NCBI RefSeq assembly: GCF_009728995.1
Contig: NZ_VTZW01000009.1
Location: forward strand, 188,501 to 252,500
Source: Streptomonospora sp. PA3
Lineage (GTDB): Bacteria > Actinomycetota > Actinomycetes > Streptosporangiales > Streptosporangiaceae
Direction: 5' to 3'
Length of the DNA stretch: 64,000 nt
The notes beneath the pieces are model-generated. The model had not been told where the DNA came from, did no database searches, and worked only from the letters and a program-made list of their open reading frames with translations. Numbering within the stretch: the stretch's first letter is position 1; each line of letters opens with the position of its first letter. Positions 53,655 through 61,168 of the stretch are shown here, piece by piece. Both the position numbers and the translations under genes were made by a program.

Positions 53655-54227
53655 TCATCCGGTGTAGGCGGGCGGACCCAGTGGCGCGATCACGCGGCGG
53701 AAGTAGTCCGCCAGCGGCTCCGACCGCTCGTACAGGTCGGCCACCAGCGCCTCGGCCTCCTGCACGGCCTCCCGGTCGTCGATGCGCACGGCCCCGTCCG
53801 GCGTCATGTCCGCGGTGTAGCGCACCCGGTACATGACCTCGCCGCCCAGCAGCAGCTCGGGCAGCGGGCCGTCGCCTTCGAGGTCGGCGACCTGCTCGGC
53901 ATCGAGCACGCGAATGGGCCGCCCGCACTCGGCGAAGACGAGATGGCTGTGCGTCTCCCAGCGCAGGTAGGCGCTGGGCGGGTGCTCCACGATGCGCAGG
54001 CGCCGCAGCTCGACGCCGCGCTGCGCCTCGGCGGCCACGTCCCGGCTGACCCGCTCCCGGTCGCCCTCGAAGATCGCGAGCACGCGCTCCCAGTCCCCGG
54101 CCCTGAAGGCGTCCCACGCGGAGTCGCCCACCTCGTCGAAGAACTGGCCGCGCTCCAGCTTCCAGAACACGCCGCTGCGGGCGGCGTACTCCTGCTTGAG
54201 GTCGGCGTGGTACTCCGGCCGGTCCAT
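53655..54227 (-). CDS. DUF6879 family protein (copy B), possibly 5' altered
   Basis: A 190-aa protein from ATG 54227 (MDRPEYHADLKQEYAARSGV). SGVFWKLERGQFFDEVGDSAW, WETHSHLVFAECGRPIRVLD and LADYFRRVIAPLGPPAYTG align with copy A. Homology to copy A seems to continue upstream (GLSDTFDKV), but there the frame runs into a 48-bp perfect palindrome, so the original start may have been destroyed or the palindrome is an expression signal. There is only AAGG before the ATG. It has no small partner immediately upstream. Confidence 0.75.
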   Translation of the reverse strand: MDRPEYHADLKQEYAARSGVFWKLERGQFFDEVGDSAWDAFRAGDWERVLAIFEGDRERVSRDVAAEAQRGVELRRLRIVEHPPSAYLRWETHSHLVFAECGRPIRVLDAEQVADLEGDGPLPELLLGGEVMYRVRYTADMTPDGAVRIDDREAVQEAEALVADLYERSEPLADYFRRVIAPLGPPAYTG

Positions 54228-54239
54228 GACCTTGTCGAA

Positions 54240-54287
54240 GGTGTCGCTGAGGCCACTCTCGACGTCGAGAGTGGCCTCAGCGACACC
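54240..54287. repeat. 48-bp perfect palindrome
   Basis: Bases 54240-54263 are exactly complementary to 54264-54287 with no spacer, centred on GAC|GTC; the core is GAGGCCACTCTCGAC and its mirror. It lies 13 bp upstream of the DUF6879-B start and 41 bp after the ferredoxin stop (reading leftwards). It can be a terminator hairpin, a binding site or a recombination scar. Confidence 0.85.
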
Positions 54288-54328
54288 CCCGACACGGCCG
54301 GGGGCGGCACTGCACGCGCGCCTCCGCC

Positions 54329-54520
54329 CTACCTGATGCCGAGCGCCCCGCTGGGGCACAGCCGGACGGCCTGAGCCGCGGCCTCGCGCAGCTCCTCCGG
54401 GGGTTCGGGGAGGAGTACCCGGACCAGGCCGTCCTCGTCGCCCTGGTCGAAGACCTGCGGCGCGGTGAGCGCGCACATGCCGGCGCTGATGCAGACGTCG
54501 GTGTCGGCGGTGATCCGCAT
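54329..54520 (-). CDS. [3Fe-4S] ferredoxin
   Basis: A 63-aa ferredoxin of the actinobacterial P450-partner type: CISAGMC near residues 10-16 and the late CPSGAL motif supply three cluster cysteines, while the fourth canonical position is non-Cys, consistent with a 3Fe-4S cluster. It passes electrons to the P450 encoded seven bases upstream in the same transcript. No ferredoxin reductase lies nearby. Confidence 0.93.
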   Translation of the reverse strand: MRITADTDVCISAGMCALTAPQVFDQGDEDGLVRVLLPEPPEELREAAAQAVRLCPSGALGIR

Positions 54521-54527
54521 GGTCGGC

Positions 54528-55736
54528 CTACCAGGTGACGGGCAGCTCGTGGACGCCGTACAGCAGGCCGCCGTGCTTGTAGGGCAGCTCGTCGGCGGGC
54601 ACGGCGAGCCGCAGGGTGGGGATGCGGGCGAACAGGGCGGAGAAGGCGATCTCCAGCTCCAGCCGGGCGAGGTTCTGCCCGAGGCACTGGTGCACGCCGT
54701 AGCCGAAGGCGACGTGGTGCCGGTTGCCGCGGCGCAGGTCGAGCCGCTCGGGGTCGGAGAACACCGCGGGGTCCCAGTCGGCCGCGGCCAGCAGGGCGAT
54801 GACCCCCGCGCCCGCGCGGATCGGCGTGCCGCTGAGAGCGGTGTCCTCAGCCGCGATCCGGGTGGTGACGACGTCGGCGATGCTGAGGTAGCGCAGCAGC
54901 TCCTCGACGGCGTCCGGAAGCAGCTCGGGGTCCTCCCGGAGCGCGGCGAGCTGGTCGGGGTGCTCCAGCAGAGCCGCGGTGCCGAGCGCGATCATGTTCG
55001 CGGTGGTCTCGTGGCCCGCGTTGAGCAGCATCAGGCACATCATCAGCAGCTCCTCCCGCCCGAGTTCGCCGGCGGGCTCCAACTGCTCGGCGACCAGCTT
55101 GCTCAGCAGGTCGTCGCCGGGCTCCTGCTGCTTGCGGGTGATCAGCCCGTCCATGTAGGCGCGCAGCTCGCCCAGGGCGGTCGCGAACTGCTCGGCGGTG
55201 CTCGACCCGGACACGGCGATCCTGCTCCTGCTCTGGAAGAACGCATGGTCGGCGTAGGGCACACCGAGCAGTTGGCAGATCACCAGCGACGGCACGGGGA
55301 GCGCGAACGCCTCCACGAGGTCCGCCGGAGGGGACTGGGCGAGCAGGTCGTCCAGCAGCCGGTCCACGGCGGCCTGGATGCCGGGGCGCATCGCCTTGAC
55401 GCGCTTGAGCGTGAACTCCTGGATGAGCATGCGCCGGTAGAAGCTGTGCTGCGGCGGGTCCATGCGGATGAACGGCGGGCGCTTGAGGATCTGCGCCTGC
55501 CCGGGGATGAGCTTGGGGAAGCCGGGGCGGGTGCCGTCGGCGCTGAACGCCGGGCTGCTCAGCACGGTCCGGACATCGTCGTACCGGGTCACCAGCCAGG
55601 CGGCGCCGCCGTCGGGCAGGCGCACCCGGGAGACGGGTTCCTCGGCGCGCAGGCGGTCGTAGGCCGGCGGCGGGGCGAACGGGCACGTCCGCTTGAGCGG
55701 GAAGGCCGGGCTGTCAGGAGGCGTGGTCTGGGACAT
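54528..55736 (-). CDS. Cytochrome P450 (CYP105-like)
   Basis: A 402-aa soluble mono-oxygenase. I-helix oxygen motif LLNAGHETTANM (about 238-249), the ExxR helix EELLRYLS, and the haem loop FGYGVHQCLGQNLARLELEI with the Cys ligand. The overall pattern (CPFAPPPAYDRLR near the N-terminus; PPQHSFYRRMLIQEFTLKRV) resembles CYP105/107-type enzymes that hydroxylate xenobiotics or natural products. CGGAGAG precedes ATG 55736. It is followed by its ferredoxin and diverges from a TetR gene. Confidence 0.94.
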   Translation of the reverse strand: MSQTTPPDSPAFPLKRTCPFAPPPAYDRLRAEEPVSRVRLPDGGAAWLVTRYDDVRTVLSSPAFSADGTRPGFPKLIPGQAQILKRPPFIRMDPPQHSFYRRMLIQEFTLKRVKAMRPGIQAAVDRLLDDLLAQSPPADLVEAFALPVPSLVICQLLGVPYADHAFFQSRSRIAVSGSSTAEQFATALGELRAYMDGLITRKQQEPGDDLLSKLVAEQLEPAGELGREELLMMCLMLLNAGHETTANMIALGTAALLEHPDQLAALREDPELLPDAVEELLRYLSIADVVTTRIAAEDTALSGTPIRAGAGVIALLAAADWDPAVFSDPERLDLRRGNRHHVAFGYGVHQCLGQNLARLELEIAFSALFARIPTLRLAVPADELPYKHGGLLYGVHELPVTW

Positions 55737-55840
55737 CAGACTCTCCGAAATAAGTGAAGGGAAAACCTCCGTTTGTCGCTGTGGATAAGCTAGCACAATC
55801 GAAGGGGATCCCTCCACATCATCGGGAAAGTGGGTACCGG

Positions 55841-56503
55841 TTGACCGAGAGCACCGCAGGGCTGCGGGCCGACGCCCGCCGCAACCGCGAGCAGATCATC
55901 GCCGCGGCCCGCGAACTCTTCCTTGAGCAGGGCATCCACGCGCCGCTGGAGGAGATCGCCCGGCGCGCCGGAGTCGGCATCGCCACCCTCTACCGGCGGT
56001 TCCCCGACCGCCACGCGCTCGTCCGGCAGGTCGCCCTGGACAACATGGCGCTGGTCGATGCGGAGATGGAGCGCGCCACCGCAGAGCACCCCGACGCCTG
56101 GGGCGCGCTGACGCAGCTCCTGCGCCGCCTGGTGGAACTCCGGATCGGCGTCTTCATGCCGGTGCTGGCAAGCAGCCTGGAAGAGGACATGCGCGGCGAC
56201 GGGGGAGCGCTGAAGGCCAAGCGCAACGAGCTGCTGGAGCGGATGGAGCAGCTCATCCGCACCGCCCAGGACGAGGGGCAGCTGCGCCGGGGCGTCACCC
56301 CGATCGACATCATGCTCGGCGTCATCAAGCTGTCCCGCCCGCTACCCGTCCTCGGCTCGGAGCTGAACGAGCTGCTGATCGGGCAGCAACTGGAGCTGTT
56401 CCTCAGCGGCCTGCACGCGGTGGCGCTGGACGCCGCCGAGCCGCTGAGCAGGCACCGGCTCACCCTCGACGAGCTCGACCGCTACCTCAAGGCGGCGGAG
56501 TAG
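55841..56503 (+). CDS. TetR family regulator divergent from the P450
   Basis: About 220 aa from TTG 55841 (LTESTAGLRADARRNREQII), which gives a standard TetR length; the frame is open back to 55754, and a GTG there is possible. The DNA-binding domain is GIATLYRRFPDRHALVRQVAL with the preceding PLEEIARRAGV. The divergent arrangement suggests it represses the P450-ferredoxin operon. Its 3' end overlaps the MmyB-type gene on the other strand by 22 bp. Confidence 0.85.
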   Translation: MTESTAGLRADARRNREQIIAAARELFLEQGIHAPLEEIARRAGVGIATLYRRFPDRHALVRQVALDNMALVDAEMERATAEHPDAWGALTQLLRRLVELRIGVFMPVLASSLEEDMRGDGGALKAKRNELLERMEQLIRTAQDEGQLRRGVTPIDIMLGVIKLSRPLPVLGSELNELLIGQQLELFLSGLHAVALDAAEPLSRHRLTLDELDRYLKAAE

Positions 56504-57411
56504 CAGCGCGGTGCCGCCGAGCCGGCGAGGAGTTCGAGGCGGTCCTGGGAGGGGGTCCCCGGCTCGGCCGTGTAGACGACCAGGTCGTGCGCGGCCCGCT
56601 GAGGCAGGGGCAGATTCAGGGAGCGGAAGGTCAGCTCCAGCCGGCCGACTTCGGGATGGTCCAGCTCCTTGACGCCTTCGTGGCGGATCCGGACGTCGTG
56701 ACTGCCCCACATGTCGCGGAAGTCGGGACTGAGCGCGGAAAGCTCGCCGACGAGCTCGCGCAGGGCCCGGTCGTGGGGGTCGCGGCCGGCTTCGGCGCGC
56801 AGCACCGCGACCGTGGCCCGCGCGCCTTCCTCCCAGTCGGCGAAGAAGTCGGCGGAGCCCGGATCGAGGAAGAAGTAGCGGGGGAAGTTGGCGCACCCCC
56901 GATCGGCGGTGGTGTCGCTGTCGAACATCGGGGAGTACAGCGCCCTGCACAGGGCGTTGCTCGCGACGATGTCCAAGCGGCCGTCGCGTACGAAGGCGGG
57001 AGCCATGGTCATGGCGTCCACCATCCACTGGACCGAAGGCGGGACCTCGGCGTCCCTGCGGCGGTGCGGCCTGCGGCGGGCGGGGCGAGCCGCTCGGGAC
57101 AGGTCGAGCAGGTAGGTGCGCTCGTCCTCGTCGAGGAGCAACGCCTGGGCGACCGCTTCCAGCACGTCCTCGGAGACCCCGCTGATGTGGCCCTTCTCCA
57201 GGCGTGTGTACCACTCGGTGCTCACGCCCGCGAGGGCCGCGACCTCCTCGCGCCGGAGACCGGGAACCCGTCGGCGCCGGCTGGTGGGAAGTCCGACCCG
57301 CTCCGGGGAGAGCCTGGCACGCCGGCTGGTGAGGAAGCCGCGGATCTCCCAGCGGTTGTCGGCGCGGTTAACGGCGTGATCACCGGTGCGGCTCGCGGGC
57401 GGAGCGTCCAT
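56482..57411 (-). CDS. MmyB-type XRE transcriptional regulator
   Basis: A 309-aa protein. The helix-turn-helix is about residues 30-75 (VPGLRREEVAALAGVSTEWYTR in part), followed by the MmyB ligand-binding PAS-like domain (NALCRALYSPMF; FARYFFLDP-like NFPRYFFLDPGSADFF; LRELVGELSALSPDF). Such regulators commonly sit divergent to a short-chain dehydrogenase, as here, and respond to fatty-acid or aldehyde-type ligands. The ribosome site is weak. Confidence 0.92.
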   Translation of the reverse strand: MDAPPASRTGDHAVNRADNRWEIRGFLTSRRARLSPERVGLPTSRRRRVPGLRREEVAALAGVSTEWYTRLEKGHISGVSEDVLEAVAQALLLDEDERTYLLDLSRAARPARRRPHRRRDAEVPPSVQWMVDAMTMAPAFVRDGRLDIVASNALCRALYSPMFDSDTTADRGCANFPRYFFLDPGSADFFADWEEGARATVAVLRAEAGRDPHDRALRELVGELSALSPDFRDMWGSHDVRIRHEGVKELDHPEVGRLELTFRSLNLPLPQRAAHDLVVYTAEPGTPSQDRLELLAGSAAPRCYSAALR

Positions 57412-57586
57412 TCGTCCAGATTACCCGTGGGCCGCGCCGATAGAGGGGTTGTGTTTACACCCCCCATAAGCGCGACCTTGTCCGCCTCTGGCGGCGCCGA
57501 TTTCATGAGACCGGCGAACGTGAACGGAATTCCTGCACCGCGGACCGCCGTTCGCCGTCCTCAATCCAGTTCTCAGGAGTATGGCC

Positions 57587-58279
57587 ATGGCCGGCAAAAC
57601 CGTACTGATCACCGGCGCGACCAGTGGTATCGGCGCCCACACCGCGCGGTTGCTCCTCGACCGCGGCCACCGCGTGGCGGTCACCGGACGCGACGAGCGC
57701 AGACTGAAGACCTTCCTCGACGAGACCGGCCGCCCCGACCGACTGCTTGGGCTCGCAGCGGACGCGGCGGACTGGCAGGCCACCGAGTCGGTCGTGAACC
57801 GCACCGTGGAGCACTTCGGCGCCCTCGACGCGGCGGTGGCCAACGCCGGATTCATGTCGGGCGACTCCATCGGGGCCGGCGACCCGGAGTCGTGGGCGCC
57901 GATGGTTCTGGCCAACGTCCTCGGCCCCGCCCTGCTGGCCCATGCCGCCCTGCCCCACCTTGAGTCCACCGGCGGACGGCTGGTGCTCATCGGCAGCGTC
58001 GCGGGGCTGAAGAACTCTCCCGGCAATCTCTACTCGGCCACCAAGTGGGCCGTCACCGGCCTCGCCGAGAACCTGCGCCTGCACGCCACGACCCGCGGCA
58101 TCGGTGTCACCCTCGTCAACCCCGGCATGATCGACACCCCGTTCTGGCAGGGTGTCGGCGCTCCCTCCTACGCCCTGCCTCCCCAGCCGATCGCGGAGGC
58201 CATCGCCTTCGCACTCGACCAACCGGCAGGCGTCGACCTCAACACCCTGACCGTGAGGCCCGTGGGCCAGCCCGTGTGA
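57587..58279 (+). CDS. Short-chain dehydrogenase/reductase
   Basis: A 230-aa classical SDR. Cofactor motif TGATSGIGAHTA (residues 9-20), NAG motif VANAGFMSG, catalytic Ser in LIGSVAGLKNS and YSATK for Tyr/Lys. The Arg after strand 2 (VTGRDERRL) favours NADP. ATG 57587 is chosen because AGGAG is seven bases upstream, whereas ATG 57581 is too close. Divergent from the MmyB-type regulator over 175 bp, presumably its target. Confidence 0.93.
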   Translation: MAGKTVLITGATSGIGAHTARLLLDRGHRVAVTGRDERRLKTFLDETGRPDRLLGLAADAADWQATESVVNRTVEHFGALDAAVANAGFMSGDSIGAGDPESWAPMVLANVLGPALLAHAALPHLESTGGRLVLIGSVAGLKNSPGNLYSATKWAVTGLAENLRLHATTRGIGVTLVNPGMIDTPFWQGVGAPSYALPPQPIAEAIAFALDQPAGVDLNTLTVRPVGQPV

Positions 58280-58340
58280 CGGCGCCGGGTTGGCGGAAGG
58301 GGGCGGAGGGGGCGGAGGGGCCCGGCACCCGGGGTCCGCG

Positions 58341-58802
58341 TCACCGGATCCGCGTCGCCACCGCGTCCGCGATCAGGGTGCCGAGGCGGCGATGGTCCTC
58401 CGGCACGGGGCCGTCGTAGGCGGGGACGCGGTCGGGGGGATGGACGGGGAAGTTCCCGTCGCCGGGGTCGAGACGGACCGGGAGCACGGTCAGCCGGCCC
58501 TCGTTCAGGCGGACGTCAAGGCGGTGGGCCGGGGCCGCGTCCTCGGTCTCCAGCGGGTCGTCCTCGTCGTCGGACTCGTAGTGGGCCCGCGCTCCAGAGG
58601 CGACCGCGGCGCTGTGCCAAAGGCAGGCGGCGACGATCTCGCCGAGGAGCTCTTCGGTGGTGTATCTCAGGCTGGTCAGGACTTCCGGGGGCGCCGGCTC
58701 CTCCTGCGCGTCCGTGCGCAGCGGTTGGATGTGCAGCCGCTTGCCGCTGCTGCGGATGCGGCACGCGGCCGCGCCGATCCGGCGCACGTCTGATCTGGGC
58801 AT
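58341..58802 (-). CDS. Hypothetical protein
   Basis: About 153 aa from ATG 58802 (MPRSDVRRIGAAACRIRSSG). Mixed alpha/beta protein: EVLTSLRYTTEELLGEIVAACLW is helical, DVRLNEGRLTVLPVRLD beta. Not recognised. No strong ribosome site. A different frame just upstream (MGGYSDLDFVAKTNAGHAQI, ATG near 58850) reads like a plausible N-terminus and would join this frame after a one-base shift, so the gene may be frameshifted or the start misjudged. Confidence 0.5.
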   Translation of the reverse strand: MPRSDVRRIGAAACRIRSSGKRLHIQPLRTDAQEEPAPPEVLTSLRYTTEELLGEIVAACLWHSAAVASGARAHYESDDEDDPLETEDAAPAHRLDVRLNEGRLTVLPVRLDPGDGNFPVHPPDRVPAYDGPVPEDHRRLGTLIADAVATRIR

Positions 58803-58929
58803 GCCCGGCGTTCGTCTTGGCAACGAAGTCGAGGTCGCTGTACCCGCCCATGGTCGCCGGGGCCTTCCTGATCGCAGCCGGCCGGAATCCGCCGCGCCCG
58901 GTTTCCCAGCCGCGCGGCGGCGACGCGGC

Positions 58930-58958
58930 GCCGAGAGTGGACCGGGACCACTCTCGGC
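58930..58958 (-). terminator. Hairpin GCCGAGAGTGG-N7-CCACTCTCGGC
   Basis: Perfect 11-base arms with a seven-base loop, between the CGNR-type gene and the hypothetical gene. It shares the nonamer CCACTCTCG/CGAGAGTGG with the 48-bp palindrome at 54240. Confidence 0.6.
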
Positions 58959-59026
58959 GTCCAGAGTGTGCAGGCGCCACCCTCGGCGCGAGCGGCAGTC
59001 CCTCGCGCGGGTTCGGGGCGGGCCGG

Positions 59027-59536
59027 TCAGCGGGTGCGTTGGTAGTGGCGGCGGGCCTTCGCGCGGTTGCCGCAGACGGCCATCGAGCACCAGCGGGCGC
59101 GGTTGGCGCGGCTGCGGTCGAGCAGGAACAGCCGGCACTCGTCGTTGGCGCACGGGCGCAGCCGGCCGGGCAGTTGCTCCTCGGTGGCGGCCCAGGCGAG
59201 AACCGCTGCGACGGCGAGCCGGGCGTGCGGTGGTGTCTCGACCCTCCACCGCAATCCGTCCGCAGTGAGTTCGGGGATCTGGCGGACCCCTTCGAGCAGC
59301 GGGCTCAGCGCAGTGGGCGGGGCCTCTCCCCGCACGACGGCCTGCAAAGTGTCCCGCGCCTCGCGCAGCAGCGCCAGTTCGGCGGGGCCGCCGTCGCCGC
59401 CGTGCTCGCGCGCCCAGCGCCGGCCGCCGGCCGGGTCGGCGAGCGCGTCCTGGTCCTCGCCGTCGACCCGCGGCCTGCTGTTGAGCAGGTCAAGCAGCGT
59501 GTCCGTCGAGTGGGTGCCGATCGGGTGCGCGTCCAA
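59027..59536 (-). CDS. CGNR zinc-finger regulator (ABATE-type)
   Basis: A 169-aa protein. The C-terminal 45 residues RPCANDECRLFLLDRSR plus ARWCSMAVCGNRAKARRHYQR form the CGNR zinc finger with four cysteines that binds DNA. The N-terminal part is the helical stress-associated ABATE domain. TTG 59536 is preferred, with GAAGGAG seven bases upstream. Divergent from the alpha/beta hydrolase; the inverted repeat in the shared gap is a likely operator. Confidence 0.92.
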   Translation of the reverse strand: MDAHPIGTHSTDTLLDLLNSRPRVDGEDQDALADPAGGRRWAREHGGDGGPAELALLREARDTLQAVVRGEAPPTALSPLLEGVRQIPELTADGLRWRVETPPHARLAVAAVLAWAATEEQLPGRLRPCANDECRLFLLDRSRANRARWCSMAVCGNRAKARRHYQRTR

Positions 59537-59567
59537 GGGGCGACTCCTTCTAACCGGATCGAGTCTA

Positions 59568-59612
59568 TTGACAGGTTAGGTCAGTGCATGCTTGCATGGC
59601 GAACACCTAACC
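59568..59612. promoter_or_regulatory. Promoter/operator between CGNR gene and hydrolase
   Basis: TTGACA (59568-59573) is followed directly by GGTTAGGT (59574-59581), matched by the exact inverse ACCTAACC (59605-59612) 23 bases later; TAACC at 59551 and GGTTAG at 59631 are further half sites. Confidence 0.5.
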
Positions 59613-59638
59613 ACATAAAGGCTTTAAAGGGGTTAGAA

Positions 59639-60505
59639 ATGAACTCGGTGCACCACCGGACCGCCACCGTCGACGGCTACGAGATCTTCTACCGCGAGGC
59701 CGGCCCCGCCGACGCCCCCGCGATCGTCCTGCTGCACGGCTACCCGACCAGCTCGTTCATGTTCCGCGAGCTCATCCCGCTGCTGGCCGCCGACTACCGC
59801 GTGATCGCGCCCGACCACCTCGGCTTCGGCCACTCGGCCGCGCCCGGTGCAAAGGAGTTCACCTACACCTTCGACGCCCTCGCCGAGCTCACCGACGGAC
59901 TGCTCGACCGGCTCGGCCTGGACCGCTACGCCGTCTACGTCCAGGACTACGGCGCCCCCATCGGATGGCGCCTCGCGCTCAAGCACCCCGAGCGGATCTC
60001 CGCCATCGTCACCCAGAACGGCAACGGTTACGAGGACGGCTTCGTGGAGTCGTTCTGGGCCGACGTCTGGGCGTACGGAGCCGACCCCGGCCCCGCCACC
60101 GAGCCCGCCGTCCGCGTCGCGCTCAGCCGCGAGGCCATCCGCTGGCAGTACCTGCACGGCGTGCCCGACCCGAGCCTGGTCAGCCCCGACACCTGGGAGC
60201 ACGACGTGGCCCTGGTCTCGCGCGAGGGCAACGACGAGATCCAGTTGGCGCTTTTCCGCGACTACACCGGCAACCGCGCGCTGTACCCGCGGCTGCACGA
60301 ATACCTGCGCAGCAGCGAGGTCCCGGTACTGGCGGTGTGGGGCCGCAACGACGAGATCTTCGGCCCGGAGGGCGCCCTGGCCTTCGCCCGTGATGCCGAG
60401 GACGCGGAGGTGCACCTGGTCGACGGCGGCCACTTCCTGCTGGAGAGCCACCTGGACGTCGTCGCCGGGTACATGCGGGGCTTCCTCGGGCGGGTGCTGG
60501 GGTGA
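59639..60505 (+). CDS. Alpha/beta hydrolase, haloalkane-dehalogenase/epoxide-hydrolase-like
   Basis: A 288-aa hydrolase. Oxyanion motif LLHGYPTSSFMFRELIP (HGYP), the nucleophile elbow VQDYGAPIGWRLAL with Asp in place of Ser (YVQDYGA), and the catalytic His in DGGHFLLE. An Asp nucleophile is typical of haloalkane dehalogenases and epoxide hydrolases. A third acidic residue lies in WGRNDEIFGPEGA. AAAGGGG precedes ATG 59639. Control by the divergent CGNR protein is likely. Confidence 0.9.
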   Translation: MNSVHHRTATVDGYEIFYREAGPADAPAIVLLHGYPTSSFMFRELIPLLAADYRVIAPDHLGFGHSAAPGAKEFTYTFDALAELTDGLLDRLGLDRYAVYVQDYGAPIGWRLALKHPERISAIVTQNGNGYEDGFVESFWADVWAYGADPGPATEPAVRVALSREAIRWQYLHGVPDPSLVSPDTWEHDVALVSREGNDEIQLALFRDYTGNRALYPRLHEYLRSSEVPVLAVWGRNDEIFGPEGALAFARDAEDAEVHLVDGGHFLLESHLDVVAGYMRGFLGRVLG

Positions 60506-60595
60506 GCCGGTCCTACCGGCCGGGCGTCCCGGGAGGCTGGGGGCGTGTCTCCTGGGAGCCGCTCCGGTGCGGAGGCGGCCCCCAGGGCCCTGGCA

Positions 60596-60823
60596 TCAGA
60601 GGAACAGGAACACGATCAGCACCACGATGGTCATGGCGGCCCCGCACCGGGACATCCACAGGAACACCGTGGCCAGGCGGGGAGGCAGGGCATCGAGTCG
60701 GTTGCGGCCCCGCTGCCGCCAGACGATCTCCGGTTTGATCAGCACAGCCGTCTGCGCGACCACGCCGACCAGCACGAACCACGTGACGGGCTCTGTCAGC
60801 TTGTCGACGAGCATCGACATCAT
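60596..60823 (-). CDS. Small membrane protein B of a tandem pair
   Basis: A 75-aa protein with two membrane helices (VTWFVLVGVVAQTAVLI and RCGAAMTIVVLIVFLFL) and a basic loop between. It begins MMSMLVDKLTEPVTWFVL, which resembles the start of its upstream neighbour (MNELLSRLTDPLILLPLV), so the two may be distant duplicates. The ATG overlaps the neighbour's stop (ATGA). Function unknown. Confidence 0.6.
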   Translation of the reverse strand: MMSMLVDKLTEPVTWFVLVGVVAQTAVLIKPEIVWRQRGRNRLDALPPRLATVFLWMSRCGAAMTIVVLIVFLFL

Positions 60824-61038
60824 AGGGACATCACCACGAACACGGCGGCCATCGTGCAGGTCGACATCAGGCAGAGGCGTACGACCCACATGTTCGCGGA
60901 GGACGCCGACTCCTGGCTGTAGATGCTCGACCGGAGGAGGCGCCACGTCGGAGTGAACATGAACGGGATCGCGCACGCGATGTAGACCAGCGGGAGGAGG
61001 ATCAGCGGATCGGTCAGTCGGCTCAAGAGCTCGTTCAC
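60820..61038 (-). CDS. Small membrane protein A of a tandem pair
   Basis: A 72-aa protein with helices LILLPLVYIACAIPFMF and MWVVRLCLMSTCTMAAVFVVM. GTG 61038 is preceded by GGAACGGAGAG. It is translationally coupled to protein B. Both are too small for a transporter on their own and may form a heteromer, perhaps like small multidrug-resistance or holin-type pairs; no family was recognised. Confidence 0.6.
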   Translation of the reverse strand: MNELLSRLTDPLILLPLVYIACAIPFMFTPTWRLLRSSIYSQESASSANMWVVRLCLMSTCTMAAVFVVMSL

Positions 61039-61168
61039 GGCTCTCCGTTCCTGGTTGGTGTCCGGGCGTGACACGTTCTTCCGCAGGAACGGACGTAGGA
61101 GCCCTCCGGCCGGTTCCACCGCGCGGAGGGGGCGGGAGCCGCCGGCCGGCGCCCTCACGGCCTACCGC

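Noticed and set aside
55754-55840. Upstream extension and AAAAC-N4-GTTTG as operator of the P450-linked TetR gene
   Set aside because: The inverted repeat is short and imperfect, and the extension is unlike a TetR N-terminus; neither is strong enough to list as a feature.
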